A stretch of 64,000 nt of DNA from the NCBI RefSeq assembly GCF_013377015.1, contig NZ_JACABA010000002.1:1-64000 (forward strand). The letters run 5' to 3'. This document shows positions 1-8,874 of the stretch, in pieces; positions within the stretch are counted from its first letter, which is position 1; each line of letters begins with the position of its first letter. The DNA is from Rhodopseudomonas sp. (GTDB taxonomy: Bacteria > Pseudomonadota > Alphaproteobacteria > Rhizobiales > Xanthobacteraceae). A model generated the notes under the pieces. It did not search any database and was not told the origin of the DNA. It saw nothing but the letters and a program-made list of their open reading frames with translations. The position numbers were made by a program, and so were the translations under genes.

Positions 1-65
1 TCCGCTACGAGTTCAAGGATCAAAATACCTGGACCGGACTCGTCCGCGCCCAGCGCAACTTCTAA
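1..65 (+). CDS. porin, C-terminal end only (partial)
   Basis: The left edge cuts this gene. Reading from base 3, the last 20 codons give YEFKDQNTWTGL...RAQRNF and a TAA stop. The complete porin that begins at 623 ends almost identically (YEFKDQGTWTGS...RAQRVF), so this is the tail of a paralogous outer-membrane porin. The terminal phenylalanine is the residue outer-membrane beta-barrels use for recognition by the BAM assembly machinery. It lies on the same strand as the second porin, so the two form a tandem pair, but a strong terminator (99-131) and about 490 bases separate them. They are probably transcribed independently. Nothing can be said about the missing N-terminal part. Confidence 0.85.
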   Translation, partial: RYEFKDQNTWTGLVRAQRNF

Positions 66-98
66 TCGGCCTCATTCGAGATCGATAAGCTGCTCAAG

Positions 99-131
99 AG
101 ATGCCCCGGCGATAACCTCGCCGGGGCATCT
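99..131 (+). terminator. Rho-independent terminator after the first porin
   Basis: A perfect 14-bp stem (AGATGCCCCGGCGA pairing with TCGCCGGGGCATCT) closes a 5-base loop and is followed by TTTG. It starts 34 bases after the porin stop codon. Confidence 0.9.
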
Positions 132-622
132 TTGTAACGAATCTCCGCTGCGGCCGGGTGTGAGCTGCTGGAATCCCAGAATCGCACGGTTGCGGTCGTC
201 GATTCGATCGGGAAACCGGCCTTTCGAAGTAAGGCCGATGCGGCGCGCCGAAACCGTGCATTTTGCGGCGAACTCGCGTCGCGCAAAGAAAACGTGTTAA
301 ATCAAGTGGTTATTTGTCTCTCTGGTCGGCCTCTGAGTGTTATTTGTGCAACACCGTCCCAAAAAGGATACCGCTGAAGGCGTTCAGAGCAGTTCCATTG
401 TTGCGCGCCGCCGGGTGTTGAGCAATTGTCATAACTGCGACGGAGGGGGGCATCCCGAGGTCGTCCCGTACTAGGTGGTTCGCTTAAGTCCCTCGCGTTG
501 AGCGGGTGTGTCCGAAGGCGCGAAGCGGCTAAGCGGGTTTCAAGGGACAAGGGAACCAACCTTCGGGTGCTTTGCATCCAGCGGATCCGGAACCTTCCCT
601 ACAGAGCAACTTGGAGGTTTAC
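132..622. other. long intergenic region upstream of the second porin
   Basis: These 491 bases hold no credible gene. The short open frames on the minus strand have no recognisable protein features. The stretch from about 340 to 622 probably carries the promoter and a long 5' leader of the porin gene, because major porins are often controlled through their leaders. No -35/-10 pair, riboswitch or operator could be assigned confidently. The only clear signal is the TTGGAGG ribosome binding site at 611-617. Confidence 0.5.
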
Positions 623-2071
623 ATGAAGATGGTTAAGAGCCTTATTCTCGGCTCGGCAGCGGCCCTGGTCGCAATGAGCGGAGCCCAGGCAGCCGATCTT
701 CCGTTGAAGGCCAAAGCGGTCGAATACGTGAAGATCTGCTCTCTGTACGGCGCGGGTTTCTACTACATCCCCGGCACCGACACCTGCATCAAGCTCGGCG
801 GCTACCTGCGCGCTGACGTTTCGTTCAACGCCTCCGGCGCATACGACGCGCCGGCGTGGTCGGGCGCTGCCGGTCAGAAGCTCCGCACCGCGAACAGCTA
901 CGTTTTCCGTTCCCGCCAGGACCTCAACATCGATACCCGCACCGCCACCGAATACGGCGTTGTTCGGACCTACTTCGATGCGACCTTCAACTGGACCACG
1001 GGTGACGGCATCGCCGGCGGTACGCTCGGCGTGTACTATGCCTTCATCCAGTTCGCTGGGTTCACCATCGGTAAGGCCGTGTCGCAGTTCGATGCGCCCT
1101 GGTCGGGCTATCCGGGCAACAACACCTCGTACCTGCTCGGCGGCTACGACGACGTGACCGGCATCAACCAGATCGCCTACACCGCCCAGTTCGGCAACGG
1201 CGTGTCGGCGTCGATCTCGGTTGAAGATCCCGTCACTTACACCCAGTCGGCGCTGTACAACGTCTCCGGCATGACCGCCGCCGGTGTTGCTTCCGGCGTC
1301 TACGGAACCAACTCCTACGCTGGTGCTCAGGTTCCGGACATCGTCGGTCAGCTCCGTGTTGACCAGGCTTGGGGTCTGTTCCAGCTGTCGGCTGCTGCGC
1401 ATCAGGTCCGCGCCAGCTACTACGGCGCACTGGAAACCTCTGGTCATCCGAGCGACACGTGGGGCTATGCGGTGCAGGCTGCACTCTCGCTCAAGAACCT
1501 GCCGACCGGCGCTGGCGACAGCATCAACTTGTCGGCCGGTTATTCGAACGGCGCGAGCCGCTACGTTCTGGGTGGCGTGACCGGGAACAGCTTCGCGATG
1601 TTTGGTAACTCGGGCATTGCCTATCAGAGCGTCGCGATCGCGGGTGCTTCGGATGGCGTGTTCGCCGGCGCCAACAACGTTGTCGGCACCAGCATCGAGA
1701 AGACCAGCCTGTGGGGCGTTCGCGGTGCGTTCAACCACAACTGGAACCCCTACTGGTCGACCTCGCTGTTCGGTTCGTACACCTCGGTGGACTACAACGG
1801 AACTGCGACCGCGCGCATCTGCGCCGCTATCGCTGGACCCGCGACCTTCAGCTGCAACCCGGACTTCCGGATTGCTCAGATTGGTCTCGTCACTCGCTGG
1901 ACTCCGGTCAAGAACCTGACCTTCTCGGGCGAATTGATGTATACCAACCTCGATCAGAGCTACACTGGAACTGCTGTGCTTGCTCCGGGTGGTCTGAAGC
2001 CGACCACCACCTACGAGTTCAAGGACCAGGGCACCTGGACTGGCTCGCTGCGCGCTCAGCGCGTGTTCTGA
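623..2071 (+). CDS. outer-membrane porin
   Basis: This encodes a 482-residue trimeric-type general porin that lets small hydrophilic solutes cross the outer membrane. The ATG at 623 is preceded by TTGGAGG at 611-617. It begins a standard signal peptide cleaved around residue 23 (SGAQA/ADLP). Upstream in-frame codons lack a binding site and would bury the signal peptide. The mature N-terminus (VKIC, GAGFYYIPGTDTCIKLGGY with its two cysteines) is typical of porins in Bradyrhizobium and Rhodopseudomonas. The rest alternates polar and hydrophobic residues, and the chain ends in Phe. The preceding gene is a paralogue. Substrate preference cannot be inferred from the sequence. Confidence 0.95.
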   Translation: MKMVKSLILGSAAALVAMSGAQAADLPLKAKAVEYVKICSLYGAGFYYIPGTDTCIKLGGYLRADVSFNASGAYDAPAWSGAAGQKLRTANSYVFRSRQDLNIDTRTATEYGVVRTYFDATFNWTTGDGIAGGTLGVYYAFIQFAGFTIGKAVSQFDAPWSGYPGNNTSYLLGGYDDVTGINQIAYTAQFGNGVSASISVEDPVTYTQSALYNVSGMTAAGVASGVYGTNSYAGAQVPDIVGQLRVDQAWGLFQLSAAAHQVRASYYGALETSGHPSDTWGYAVQAALSLKNLPTGAGDSINLSAGYSNGASRYVLGGVTGNSFAMFGNSGIAYQSVAIAGASDGVFAGANNVVGTSIEKTSLWGVRGAFNHNWNPYWSTSLFGSYTSVDYNGTATARICAAIAGPATFSCNPDFRIAQIGLVTRWTPVKNLTFSGELMYTNLDQSYTGTAVLAPGGLKPTTTYEFKDQGTWTGSLRAQRVF

Positions 2072-2109
2072 TCCAGATCGTCCTCGGACGAACTCGATTG
2101 ATCTCAGAG

Positions 2110-2137
2110 ACCCCGGCGGGCAACCGCCGGGGTTTTT
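2110..2137 (+). terminator. Rho-independent terminator after the second porin
   Basis: A 9-bp perfect stem (CCCCGGCGG / CCGCCGGGG) closes a GCAA tetraloop and is followed by TTTTTG. It lies about 40 bases after the porin stop. Confidence 0.93.
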
Positions 2138-2409
2138 GTTTGTGCTGCGGCAGCGCGGGATCGGAGCGGCGTAGCGCACAAGTCCGGTACCGCGCGCGGC
2201 GGTCGACGATGACAGGCATGGGAATTGGCCGGGAAGCGGGGGCGGGCAGGGCTTTGCACCGCGCGCAGCGGCAACGAACAAAAAGGCAACCAGGACCTGC
2301 GGCCGAAACCGCTGCTCGGGCATCAGGCTCATCGCCCGCCGCAGCATGTGGACGATCGGCGACGCCGGCCGCCATGCGCCGGCAGCGCCCGAGAGGGCAA
2401 TGCCGACCG

Positions 2410-4686
2410 CTACTCGACCTGCTGCGCGCCGCGGCGCAGATCGGCCTCGATTTGCAGCCTGGTGCCGCCGCCGAAGCGGGCGCGATAGACCTGCAGGTTT
2501 TCCATAATCCGCTGCACGTAGTTGCGGGTCTCCGAGAACGGGATCTGTTCGACCCAGTCGACCGCGTCGACCTTGGGATCGCGCGGATCGCCATAGCGCT
2601 CGACCCATTTCCGCACGCTGCCGCGCCCGGCATTGTAGGCGGCGAAGGTCATGATGTAGGAGCCGCGATAATCCTCGATCAGGCCGCCGAGTTCGGCGGC
2701 GCCGAGGGCGGCGTTGTAGACCGGGTCGGTCTTCAGCCGGGTGAGATCGTAGCTACAGCCGTGCCTCTTGCAGACGTATTTCGCCGCATCCGGCGTCACC
2801 TGCATCAGGCCGTAGGCATTGGCAGGGGAGACGACCGCCGGATTGAAGGCGCTTTCCTGTCGCGCGATCGCGAACACGATGCTTTGTTCGACCTCCGGCC
2901 CGACCGGCTTGAACGGTGGAATCCCACTCACCGGATAGGCGTAGAAATCGAACGGCAGCCCGCGATTGAGCGCGGCCTTGCCCATCAGCAGCATGCCGCG
3001 GGCGTCGCCGTTGCGCGAGGCCAGTTCGCCGAGCCCGACCAGCGCGTCGACGTCGCCGTTTTCGCCGATGTCGCCGAAGATCGGGATCGCGATCTCGCGC
3101 TCGTCCAGCGCATAGAGCAGCTGCACCGCGCGAACCACCTCGATCCGCTCGACGCCGCGACCGCGCGCGCTCGGCGCGCCGTTCAATTCAATCTGCGGCA
3201 GGCCCAGCTTGGCGCGCGCCAGTTGTCCGTAATAGCTGGTCGACTGCTCGGCGGCCGACGCATAGGCGGCGCGAGCGTCCTGACTGCGGCCGGCGGCCTC
3301 GGCGGCGCGGCCTTGCCAGTAGCCGGCGCGCGCCAGCGCGGTCGGATTGACGCTGCCGACGCCGATTCGAGCGAAGTGCTGCGCGGCGAGCGCCGGGTCC
3401 TCGAGGAATCGCAGCGCGATCCAGCCGGCGGTGAACTCCTGCTCGGTCTTGTAGATGTCGCGCGCCGGCAATGCGGCGTCGCGCGCGATCAGGTAGGCGT
3501 TGCGAGGCTCGCCGATGTCGAGCAGCTTGCGCGCCAGCAATCGCCGCTCGATCCACCATTCGTCGAGATTGTAGAGCCGGTTCGGATCCCGCGGCGCGGC
3601 CAGCATCAGTCGCGCGGCCTCGGCGAATTTCTCCTCGCGGCGCAACAACTGGATCCGGGTGAACATGTAGACAGGATCGCCGTGCAGTTCGGCGGGGACG
3701 GCGGCGAGCAGGGCGGCGCCGTTCGAGGCCTTGCGGTTGACGCCGATCCGCGCTTTGGCCAGCGCCAGTTGCCCGCTGCCCAGCCGCTTGGCCGCGCGCA
3801 GTGCCGCCTCGCTGTCGCTGCCATAGAGCAGAAGGTCCATCCGCGCCTTGTGATCGCCCGGCGTCAGCAGCGCGCCGAACAGGTCGAGCGCGGCGCTCTC
3901 GGTATCGGCCGACATCGAATCATTGCGCCAGGCGTCGCGGACGTAGCGCTCCGCATTGCGCCTGTCGCCGCGCGCCAGCGCCGCGCGCGCTAGCACCAGC
4001 TTGCCCTTGGCGGACAGCGGCGTTTCATCTTCGAAATAACCCAGCACGGTGGCATCGTCGCGGTGGTCGTCCCACAGCGCCGCCTCGGCGCGCCGGCGCA
4101 GGAACGTCTGCGACGGCCAGCTCGGATTGGCCTGAACGAAGGCGCGATAGCGCTCCACTGTGGCGCCATTGTCGTCGCTGCGCAGAATGATCCATTCGGC
4201 GAGTTTGCGCGCGACCGGGTCTGAAATCGTCGCCATCGCTTGCGTCGCGTCGGCCGGTTTGTGGTTACGCACCAGTTCGATCACGGCTTCCACAGCGTCG
4301 GCATCCGCCTGCGGCGTGGTGGATGACGCGGACATCGCCGATGCTGTGGCCTGCTTGCGGACCGGCGCCGCAGCGGCATGCCGCCTCGTGGCCGGTTCAA
4401 TCGCGGGAGCTGCGATAGTCGCCTGCGCGGGCGCGGGCTTCGCTGCCGCCACGGTCGCAACCGGCGCCGACTGAGGCGTTGTCTTTGGCACCACGCTGCG
4501 CGCTATCGGGCGCGGCTTCGGCATCGGGATCTTCTTGGTTTCGGACTGCGCCTCGACCGCAAAGCCGCTCAGGCCGATGCCAAGCGTCAGCATCGCCGTG
4601 GACGCGCGCAACAGCGCCGCCAAGGCGATCGTGGGCTTCTCTGGTGGCTTGTCACGCAATGGCGGTGGTCCTGCTGGCGAAGGCAA
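2410..4686 (-). CDS. slt: soluble lytic murein transglycosylase (Slt family)
   Basis: This 758-residue periplasmic enzyme cleaves the MurNAc-GlcNAc bond of peptidoglycan and leaves 1,6-anhydroMurNAc ends. Residues 1-50 form an export signal (hydrophobic ALLRASTAML...FAVEA). A low-complexity Pro/Ala/Thr linker runs to about residue 125. A long alpha-helical superhelical domain typical of Slt70 follows. The catalytic SLT domain starts near residue 605, with the catalytic glutamate E611 in RQESAF and the conserved GLMQV and AAYNAG motifs. The length exceeds the roughly 640 residues of E. coli Slt70, mainly because of the N-terminal linker. The exact start is uncertain, since the first 20 residues before the hydrophobic core are unusually long. 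Its anhydro products can be recycled by AnmK, encoded at the far end of the window. Confidence 0.92.
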   Translation of the reverse strand: MPSPAGPPPLRDKPPEKPTIALAALLRASTAMLTLGIGLSGFAVEAQSETKKIPMPKPRPIARSVVPKTTPQSAPVATVAAAKPAPAQATIAAPAIEPATRRHAAAAPVRKQATASAMSASSTTPQADADAVEAVIELVRNHKPADATQAMATISDPVARKLAEWIILRSDDNGATVERYRAFVQANPSWPSQTFLRRRAEAALWDDHRDDATVLGYFEDETPLSAKGKLVLARAALARGDRRNAERYVRDAWRNDSMSADTESAALDLFGALLTPGDHKARMDLLLYGSDSEAALRAAKRLGSGQLALAKARIGVNRKASNGAALLAAVPAELHGDPVYMFTRIQLLRREEKFAEAARLMLAAPRDPNRLYNLDEWWIERRLLARKLLDIGEPRNAYLIARDAALPARDIYKTEQEFTAGWIALRFLEDPALAAQHFARIGVGSVNPTALARAGYWQGRAAEAAGRSQDARAAYASAAEQSTSYYGQLARAKLGLPQIELNGAPSARGRGVERIEVVRAVQLLYALDEREIAIPIFGDIGENGDVDALVGLGELASRNGDARGMLLMGKAALNRGLPFDFYAYPVSGIPPFKPVGPEVEQSIVFAIARQESAFNPAVVSPANAYGLMQVTPDAAKYVCKRHGCSYDLTRLKTDPVYNAALGAAELGGLIEDYRGSYIMTFAAYNAGRGSVRKWVERYGDPRDPKVDAVDWVEQIPFSETRNYVQRIMENLQVYRARFGGGTRLQIEADLRRGAQQVE

Positions 4687-4961
4687 ATACCGATGCCCGG
4701 CTTGGTGATTCGACCGATTCTGTCAGCATCGACGTCGCAAGTGAAGGCTTCAGACCGCTGGAACCGGCCACGCGTCGATCAATCGCAGTTTGCAGCCGAG
4801 CACCGCGGCAAAAGCACGGCGATTTTGTTGCCGCTTTGTGAGTTCACCCGGCAGTTCCGGATCGGCCCCTGCCAGCGCCCACCGCGTTCGCCGCGGTTTC
4901 CGGATGGCGGCATCGGCAAATTTCCGCCATCGTGTAGCGTCTCGCCGGGGTCATCGCATTC

Positions 4962-5861
4962 ATGTCGACGCTACGCCATGCCGCTGCCAGCGGCCGGATC
5001 TCGCCGCTCGGGTTGGTTTTCCTCGTCGTCGCGTCGGTCGGCTGGGGCCTCAACTTTCCGATCATGAAGAATCTGCTCAGCGAATGGCCGCCGCTGTCGT
5101 CGCGCGGACTGTCCGGCATCGTCGGCGCGGCGGCGTTGGCGTTGTTCGCGATCTATCGCGGACAGACATTGGCAGTGCCGCGCGCGATGTGGTCGCGGCT
5201 CCTGCTGGTATCGATGCTGACGATCGGCGGTTGGGTGGCATTCATGGGGTTGGCGTTGCTGTGGCTGACGGCCAGCGACGCCGCAGTGCTGGGGATCTCG
5301 ATCCCGGTGTGGGTCGCGGTGATCGCCTGGCCGGTGTTGGGCGAACACGTGTCGGTGACCCGCGCTGTGGCGCTGCTGATTGCGCTGGGCGGCATCACCG
5401 TGCTGATCGGTGGCAGCGGACTCGACGCCAGTTTGGCGAAGCTGCCTGGAATCCTGTGCGCGCTGGCCGGCGCGCTGTGCGTCGGGCTCGGCACCGTGCT
5501 GACCAAGCATTTCCCGCTGGCGATGCCGCCGCTGGCGCTGGCGGCGTGGCAGGTCGGATTGGGTTGCGTGCCGATTGCCATCATCGGCCTTGTCGTCGAG
5601 CAGCCACAGCTCGCAGCACTCTCCGGCATCGGCTGGGCTTCGATGCTTTACATGACGCTGGTGCAGTTCTGCGTCTGCTACGTCTGCTGGTTCGCCGCGC
5701 TGGAGCGGCTGCCGGCGGCGACCGCCTCGATCGGCACTCTGCTGGTGCCGGTGGTCGGCGTGCTGGCGTCGGCGGCGATGCTGCACGAACCGCTCGGCGC
5801 CCGTGAGCTCACCGCCCTCGCGGTTACGCTCGGCGGCGTGGCGCTGGCGCTGCGGTCGTAG
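4962..5861 (+). CDS. EamA/DMT-family transporter
   Basis: This 299-residue inner-membrane protein has about ten hydrophobic segments arranged as two EamA (drug/metabolite transporter) repeats. The first runs from residue 14 to about 145 and opens with the characteristic WGLNFPIMK. The second runs from about 155 to 297. Family members export amino acids, metabolites or drugs, and the substrate here cannot be told. The gene is divergent from slt across 275 bases in which no gene is visible. It converges on the Gly-rich secreted protein gene. Confidence 0.88.
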   Translation: MSTLRHAAASGRISPLGLVFLVVASVGWGLNFPIMKNLLSEWPPLSSRGLSGIVGAAALALFAIYRGQTLAVPRAMWSRLLLVSMLTIGGWVAFMGLALLWLTASDAAVLGISIPVWVAVIAWPVLGEHVSVTRAVALLIALGGITVLIGGSGLDASLAKLPGILCALAGALCVGLGTVLTKHFPLAMPPLALAAWQVGLGCVPIAIIGLVVEQPQLAALSGIGWASMLYMTLVQFCVCYVCWFAALERLPAATASIGTLLVPVVGVLASAAMLHEPLGARELTALAVTLGGVALALRS

Positions 5862-5893
5862 TTGTTCTTGCGATCACTTCGATCCGCGACCGC

Positions 5894-5924
5894 AAAAACA
5901 AACGGCGCCCGTGAAGGCGCCGTT
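5894..5924 (-). terminator. terminator for the Gly-rich BA14K-like gene
   Basis: A 9-bp perfect stem (AACGGCGCC / GGCGCCGTT) with a 6-base loop is followed, on the minus strand, by TGTTTTTG. It lies between two convergent genes, and the T-run serves the minus-strand gene. Confidence 0.85.
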
Positions 5925-5950
5925 CAAACTAACAATTTGTTCAGCTCAGG

Positions 5951-6487
5951 TCACGGGCAGGGGTGGCGCAAGCCGTCATAACCGAGATAGGTGCCGGACT
6001 CCGGATCGTAGGACTTGTAGCGCCGCATGCAGTAGGCGTCGGAATTGCCGCCCGGCACTACCGTGACAACGGGGGCCTCATCCTCGTAGTAATAGGGGTC
6101 GCCGCCATAATAGTAAGGCGCCCCCAGCGCTCCGCCCAGAATCGCACCGCCGATGATCCCGGGGCCGATTCCGCCGCCGTAGCCGCGATGATAACCGCCG
6201 CCGCCGAAGCGGCGACCGCCGCCGCCGTAAAATCGAGGGCCGCCACCACCACCGCCGCCGAACCGTGGGCCACCACCGCCACCCCCGCCGAAGCGTGGAC
6301 CGCCTCCGCCGCCGCCAAGGGGAGCGCCACCGCCGCCTCGGCCACCACCACCGCCGAGGGCAGCGCCTCCGCCACCACCTTTGTCGCCGCCACCACCCAA
6401 GGCTTGCGCATAGCTGTCGGTCGAACCAACCACCGGTACGGCCAGAACCAGAATTGCAGCGGCACTCAAAATCTTCAGACTGATCAT
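5951..6487 (-). CDS. Gly-rich secreted BA14K-like protein
   Basis: This encodes a 178-residue exported protein. The ATG at 6487 follows a good ribosome binding site (AAGGAGCC) and begins a signal peptide of about 28 residues ending at SYAQA. Residues about 30-110 are a glycine-rich tract with three near-identical GGGGGGGPRF units. A Tyr/Gly segment follows, and the C-terminal CMRRYKSYDPESGTYLGYDG..HPC is the signature of the BA14K family, a Brucella immunoreactive protein with lectin-like activity. The two cysteines probably form a disulfide. A second member with the same C-terminus lies at 35724-36098. The role in this organism is unknown; cell-surface or envelope-stress function is a guess. 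Longer in-frame starts upstream add Arg-rich sequence and are unlikely. Confidence 0.85.
   Translation of the reverse strand: MISLKILSAAAILVLAVPVVGSTDSYAQALGGGGDKGGGGGAALGGGGGRGGGGAPLGGGGGGPRFGGGGGGGPRFGGGGGGGPRFYGGGGRRFGGGGYHRGYGGGIGPGIIGGAILGGALGAPYYYGGDPYYYEDEAPVVTVVPGGNSDAYCMRRYKSYDPESGTYLGYDGLRHPCP
6230..6318 (-). repeat. in-gene tandem repeat encoding GGGGGGGPRF
   Basis: About three 30-base units, differing slightly, encode poly-glycine followed by Pro-Arg-Phe. Such tracts expand and contract by replication slippage, so the copy number is likely to vary between strains. Confidence 0.75.
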
Positions 6488-6718
6488 CGCAGGCTCCTTA
6501 CACGGGTCAGTTCTCAATCCCCTCGGGCGTCGGAAGTTCCCGATCCTCCGGTATAATCGCCGCGCCAAGGTGGGCACATGGAACTGTACGCCAAATGAAC
6601 GAATTGCGGTGAATCCGCGATGATCGCGCCTCTGCTGGCCGCCGGCTTCCCCCGGCTGGACAATCCGTGCGTCCGGTGGCATCACAATCCTGCAAATCGT
6701 CTCCAACGGGCGCGCCCT

Positions 6719-7126
6719 ATGAAACTGTTTCTGCTCCGGTTTTTCACGTGGTGGTCGGGTTACACGTTTGGCACCCAGCTCTGGACCTGGCGCTTCGGCG
6801 AACTGGTCGGGCAGGACGAGGGCGGCAACCGTTATTTCCGCACCAGGGGCGGCAAGATCGATCCGTCGCTCGGCTTCGAGCGGCGTTGGGTGCTGTATAA
6901 TGGTTATGCGGAGCCGACCCGGGTGCCGCCGGCCTGGCACGGCTGGCTGCATCACACGGTGGACGTTCCGCCGACCGAGGAAGATTATCAGCCGCGCGAA
7001 TGGCAGAAGCCGCATTTGCCGAACCTGACCGGGACGGCAGCGGCCTATCGGCCGGCGGGATCGACGCTGGCGAGCGGCCACCGGCCCAAGGCCACCGGCG
7101 ACTATCAGCCCTGGACTCCGAATTAA
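6719..7126 (+). CDS. NADH:ubiquinone oxidoreductase accessory subunit, NDUFA12 family
   Basis: This 135-residue protein belongs to the 17.2-kDa/B17.2 subunit family of respiratory complex I. Alphaproteobacteria keep this family as a supernumerary subunit. The central block YNGYAEPTRVPPAWHGWLHHTVD is the family's hallmark, and the C-terminus is a basic, proline-rich tail. The ATG at 6719 is chosen because it gives MKLFLLRFFTWW, the usual N-terminus; an in-frame extension of 33 residues has no support. The stop codon abuts the stop of the convergent DJ-1-like gene. In many relatives this gene precedes the DUF2155 gene directly, whereas here about 5.8 kb separates them. Confidence 0.92.
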   Translation: MKLFLLRFFTWWSGYTFGTQLWTWRFGELVGQDEGGNRYFRTRGGKIDPSLGFERRWVLYNGYAEPTRVPPAWHGWLHHTVDVPPTEEDYQPREWQKPHLPNLTGTAAAYRPAGSTLASGHRPKATGDYQPWTPN

Positions 7127-7834
7127 TCAGTCCGCCGGCAACGTCTGCGCCGCGAGCCGAGCCGCCGCGCGGCTGATCGCATCGCGGCGTCGCTGCCTCG
7201 CACCTGTCATCCGATCCGTCAGCATCGCCAGGATCTGCGGCGGCGCGCGGTCCGGTGAACCAGAATTGAACGGCGGCGCCGGATCGTATTCGAGCATCAA
7301 CTGAATCGCCTCCGCGGTGGCGCGATCGGCCAGCAGCGACGCCAGCATCAGCGCGAAATCGATGCCGGCGGTGACGCCGCCGCCGGTGATGCGGTTGCGA
7401 TCGACGCAGACCCTTTCGTGCGTCGGGATCGCGCCGAACGCGGCGAGATCATCCATCGCCGACCAGTGGGTGGCGGCGCGATAGCCGCGCAGCAATCCGG
7501 CCGCGCCCAGCACCAGCGATCCGGTGCAGACCGAGGTGATGTAACGGGCGCCAGCGGCTTGGTGGCGCAGCCATGCCAGCGTCTCCTCGTCATTGACGAT
7601 GTCGTCGGTGCCGACCCCGCCCGGCACGCAGATCACCTCGAGCTGCGGGCAATCGGCGAAGCTCACCGTCGGCATCAGCGTCAGCACGGTGTCGCTCGGC
7701 ACCGGCTCGATCCGTTTCCAGATCAGGTGCACCGACGCGCCGGGAATGCGCGACAACACCTGCAGCGGACCGGTGAGATCGAGCTGGGTGAGTTTCGGGA
7801 ACAGCAACAATCCGATCTGCAACGATGCCGCCAT
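7127..7834 (-). CDS. DJ-1/PfpI family protein, isonitrile-hydratase-like
   Basis: This 235-residue cytosolic protein of the ThiJ/PfpI superfamily most resembles isonitrile hydratase (InhA), which turns isonitriles into N-formamides. The nucleophile is C103 in SVCTGSLVLG, with D19 in LDLTGP and T104 nearby, matching the Asp-Cys-Thr arrangement of that subfamily. It lacks the C-terminal AraC helix-turn-helix of GlxA proteins. The ATG at 7834 is chosen over longer versions because it is followed directly by the family's first beta strand. The gene is divergent, with 96 bases between, from a GlxA-type regulator carrying the same kind of domain. The two may share regulation. The actual substrate is not proven. 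Confidence 0.85.
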   Translation of the reverse strand: MAASLQIGLLLFPKLTQLDLTGPLQVLSRIPGASVHLIWKRIEPVPSDTVLTLMPTVSFADCPQLEVICVPGGVGTDDIVNDEETLAWLRHQAAGARYITSVCTGSLVLGAAGLLRGYRAATHWSAMDDLAAFGAIPTHERVCVDRNRITGGGVTAGIDFALMLASLLADRATAEAIQLMLEYDPAPPFNSGSPDRAPPQILAMLTDRMTGARQRRRDAISRAAARLAAQTLPAD

Positions 7835-7930
7835 GGGAAACCTCCGCTGGGCTTGACGGGACGAGATTGCCATGGTCGGCTGATGGCCGAAATGGCAATT
7901 TTCCCTCGTTTTCAGACGCGGAGCGCAATC

Positions 7931-8869
7931 ATGATCGGCGTCCTGGTCTATCCGGACTTCCAACTGCTCGACGCTGCAGGGCCAATCTCGGTGTTCGAGA
8001 TCGCCGGTCGTCTCGCCAGCGCGCGCGCGACCATCAAGGTGATCGCGGCCGTGCCCGGCGCGGTGCGTAGCTCATCGGGCGTTGAACTTCTGGCGCGCGG
8101 CTTGCGCCATGATGCCACGATGCGGACGCTGATCGTCGCAGGCGGCGAGGGCGTGCGCGCGGCCGCGAGCTGCGAACGCACGCTGGGCTTCGTGCACGCG
8201 GCGGCCAAGCGCGGTTGTCGCGTCGCCAGCGTCTGTTCCGGGGCCTATCTGCTGGCCGAAGCCGGTCTGCTCGATGGCCGTCGCGCCACCACGCATTGGG
8301 GCCGCACCAAGGATTTCCTCCGACGCTATCCTAATGTCCGGCTGGAATCGGATCGGATCTATGTGCGCGACGGGGAGATCTGGAGCTCCGCCGGGATCAG
8401 CGCCGGCATCGATCTGGCGCTGGCGATCGTCGCGGAGGATTTTGGCGACGCGGTGGCGCGCGACACCGCGCGGCAGCTGGTGCTGTATCATCGCCGCGCC
8501 GGTGGACAGTCGCAGTTCTCGTCGCTGCTGGAATTGCAGGCGCCGAACGGACGGTTCGGGCCATTGCTGGCCTGGGTGCGCGAACATCTCGATCAGCGGC
8601 TGACGGTCGAGCAACTGGCCGAGCAGGCTAGAATGAGTTCGCGGCATTTCGCCCGCGCCTTCATCGCCGAAACCGGCACCACGCCATCGAAGGCGGTGGA
8701 GCGGTTGCGGATCGAAGTAGCGCGAAGCCGGGTGCAGGCATCCGGCGAGGCGATCGAGCAGGTCGCCGAGGCGACCGGCTTTGGCGATCCCGAGCGGATG
8801 CGGCGCGCCTTCATCCGCGCCTTCGGCCAGCCGCCGCAATCGCTGCGCCGCGCCGCGCGCGTGGCCTGA
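7931..8869 (+). CDS. GlxA-family transcriptional regulator (DJ-1 domain plus AraC HTH)
   Basis: This 312-residue regulator has a DJ-1/PfpI-like domain at about 1-170, with a cysteine in VCSGAYLL at the nucleophile position, which probably senses a ligand. An AraC-type double helix-turn-helix follows at about 210-310 (VEQLAEQARMSSRHFARAF, then VAEATGFGDPERMRRAF). The ATG at 7931 has GGAGCG upstream; an alternative in-frame ATG at 7883 would add 16 residues. It is divergent from the isonitrile-hydratase-like gene, the likely target or partner. The ligand is unknown. Confidence 0.9.
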   Translation: MIGVLVYPDFQLLDAAGPISVFEIAGRLASARATIKVIAAVPGAVRSSSGVELLARGLRHDATMRTLIVAGGEGVRAAASCERTLGFVHAAAKRGCRVASVCSGAYLLAEAGLLDGRRATTHWGRTKDFLRRYPNVRLESDRIYVRDGEIWSSAGISAGIDLALAIVAEDFGDAVARDTARQLVLYHRRAGGQSQFSSLLELQAPNGRFGPLLAWVREHLDQRLTVEQLAEQARMSSRHFARAFIAETGTTPSKAVERLRIEVARSRVQASGEAIEQVAEATGFGDPERMRRAFIRAFGQPPQSLRRAARVA

Positions 8870-8874
8870 GTCGC

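Noticed and set aside
599-2608. Long open frame on the minus strand opposite the porin (669 codons)
   Set aside because: It mirrors the porin codons in a GC-rich genome, lacks domains and a binding site, and the porin frame has a signal peptide and family motifs.
1711-3993. 760-codon plus-strand frame across the porin end and the lytic transglycosylase
   Set aside because: It runs through a strong terminator and opposite a clearly recognised enzyme; composition is Arg/Ala shadow-like.
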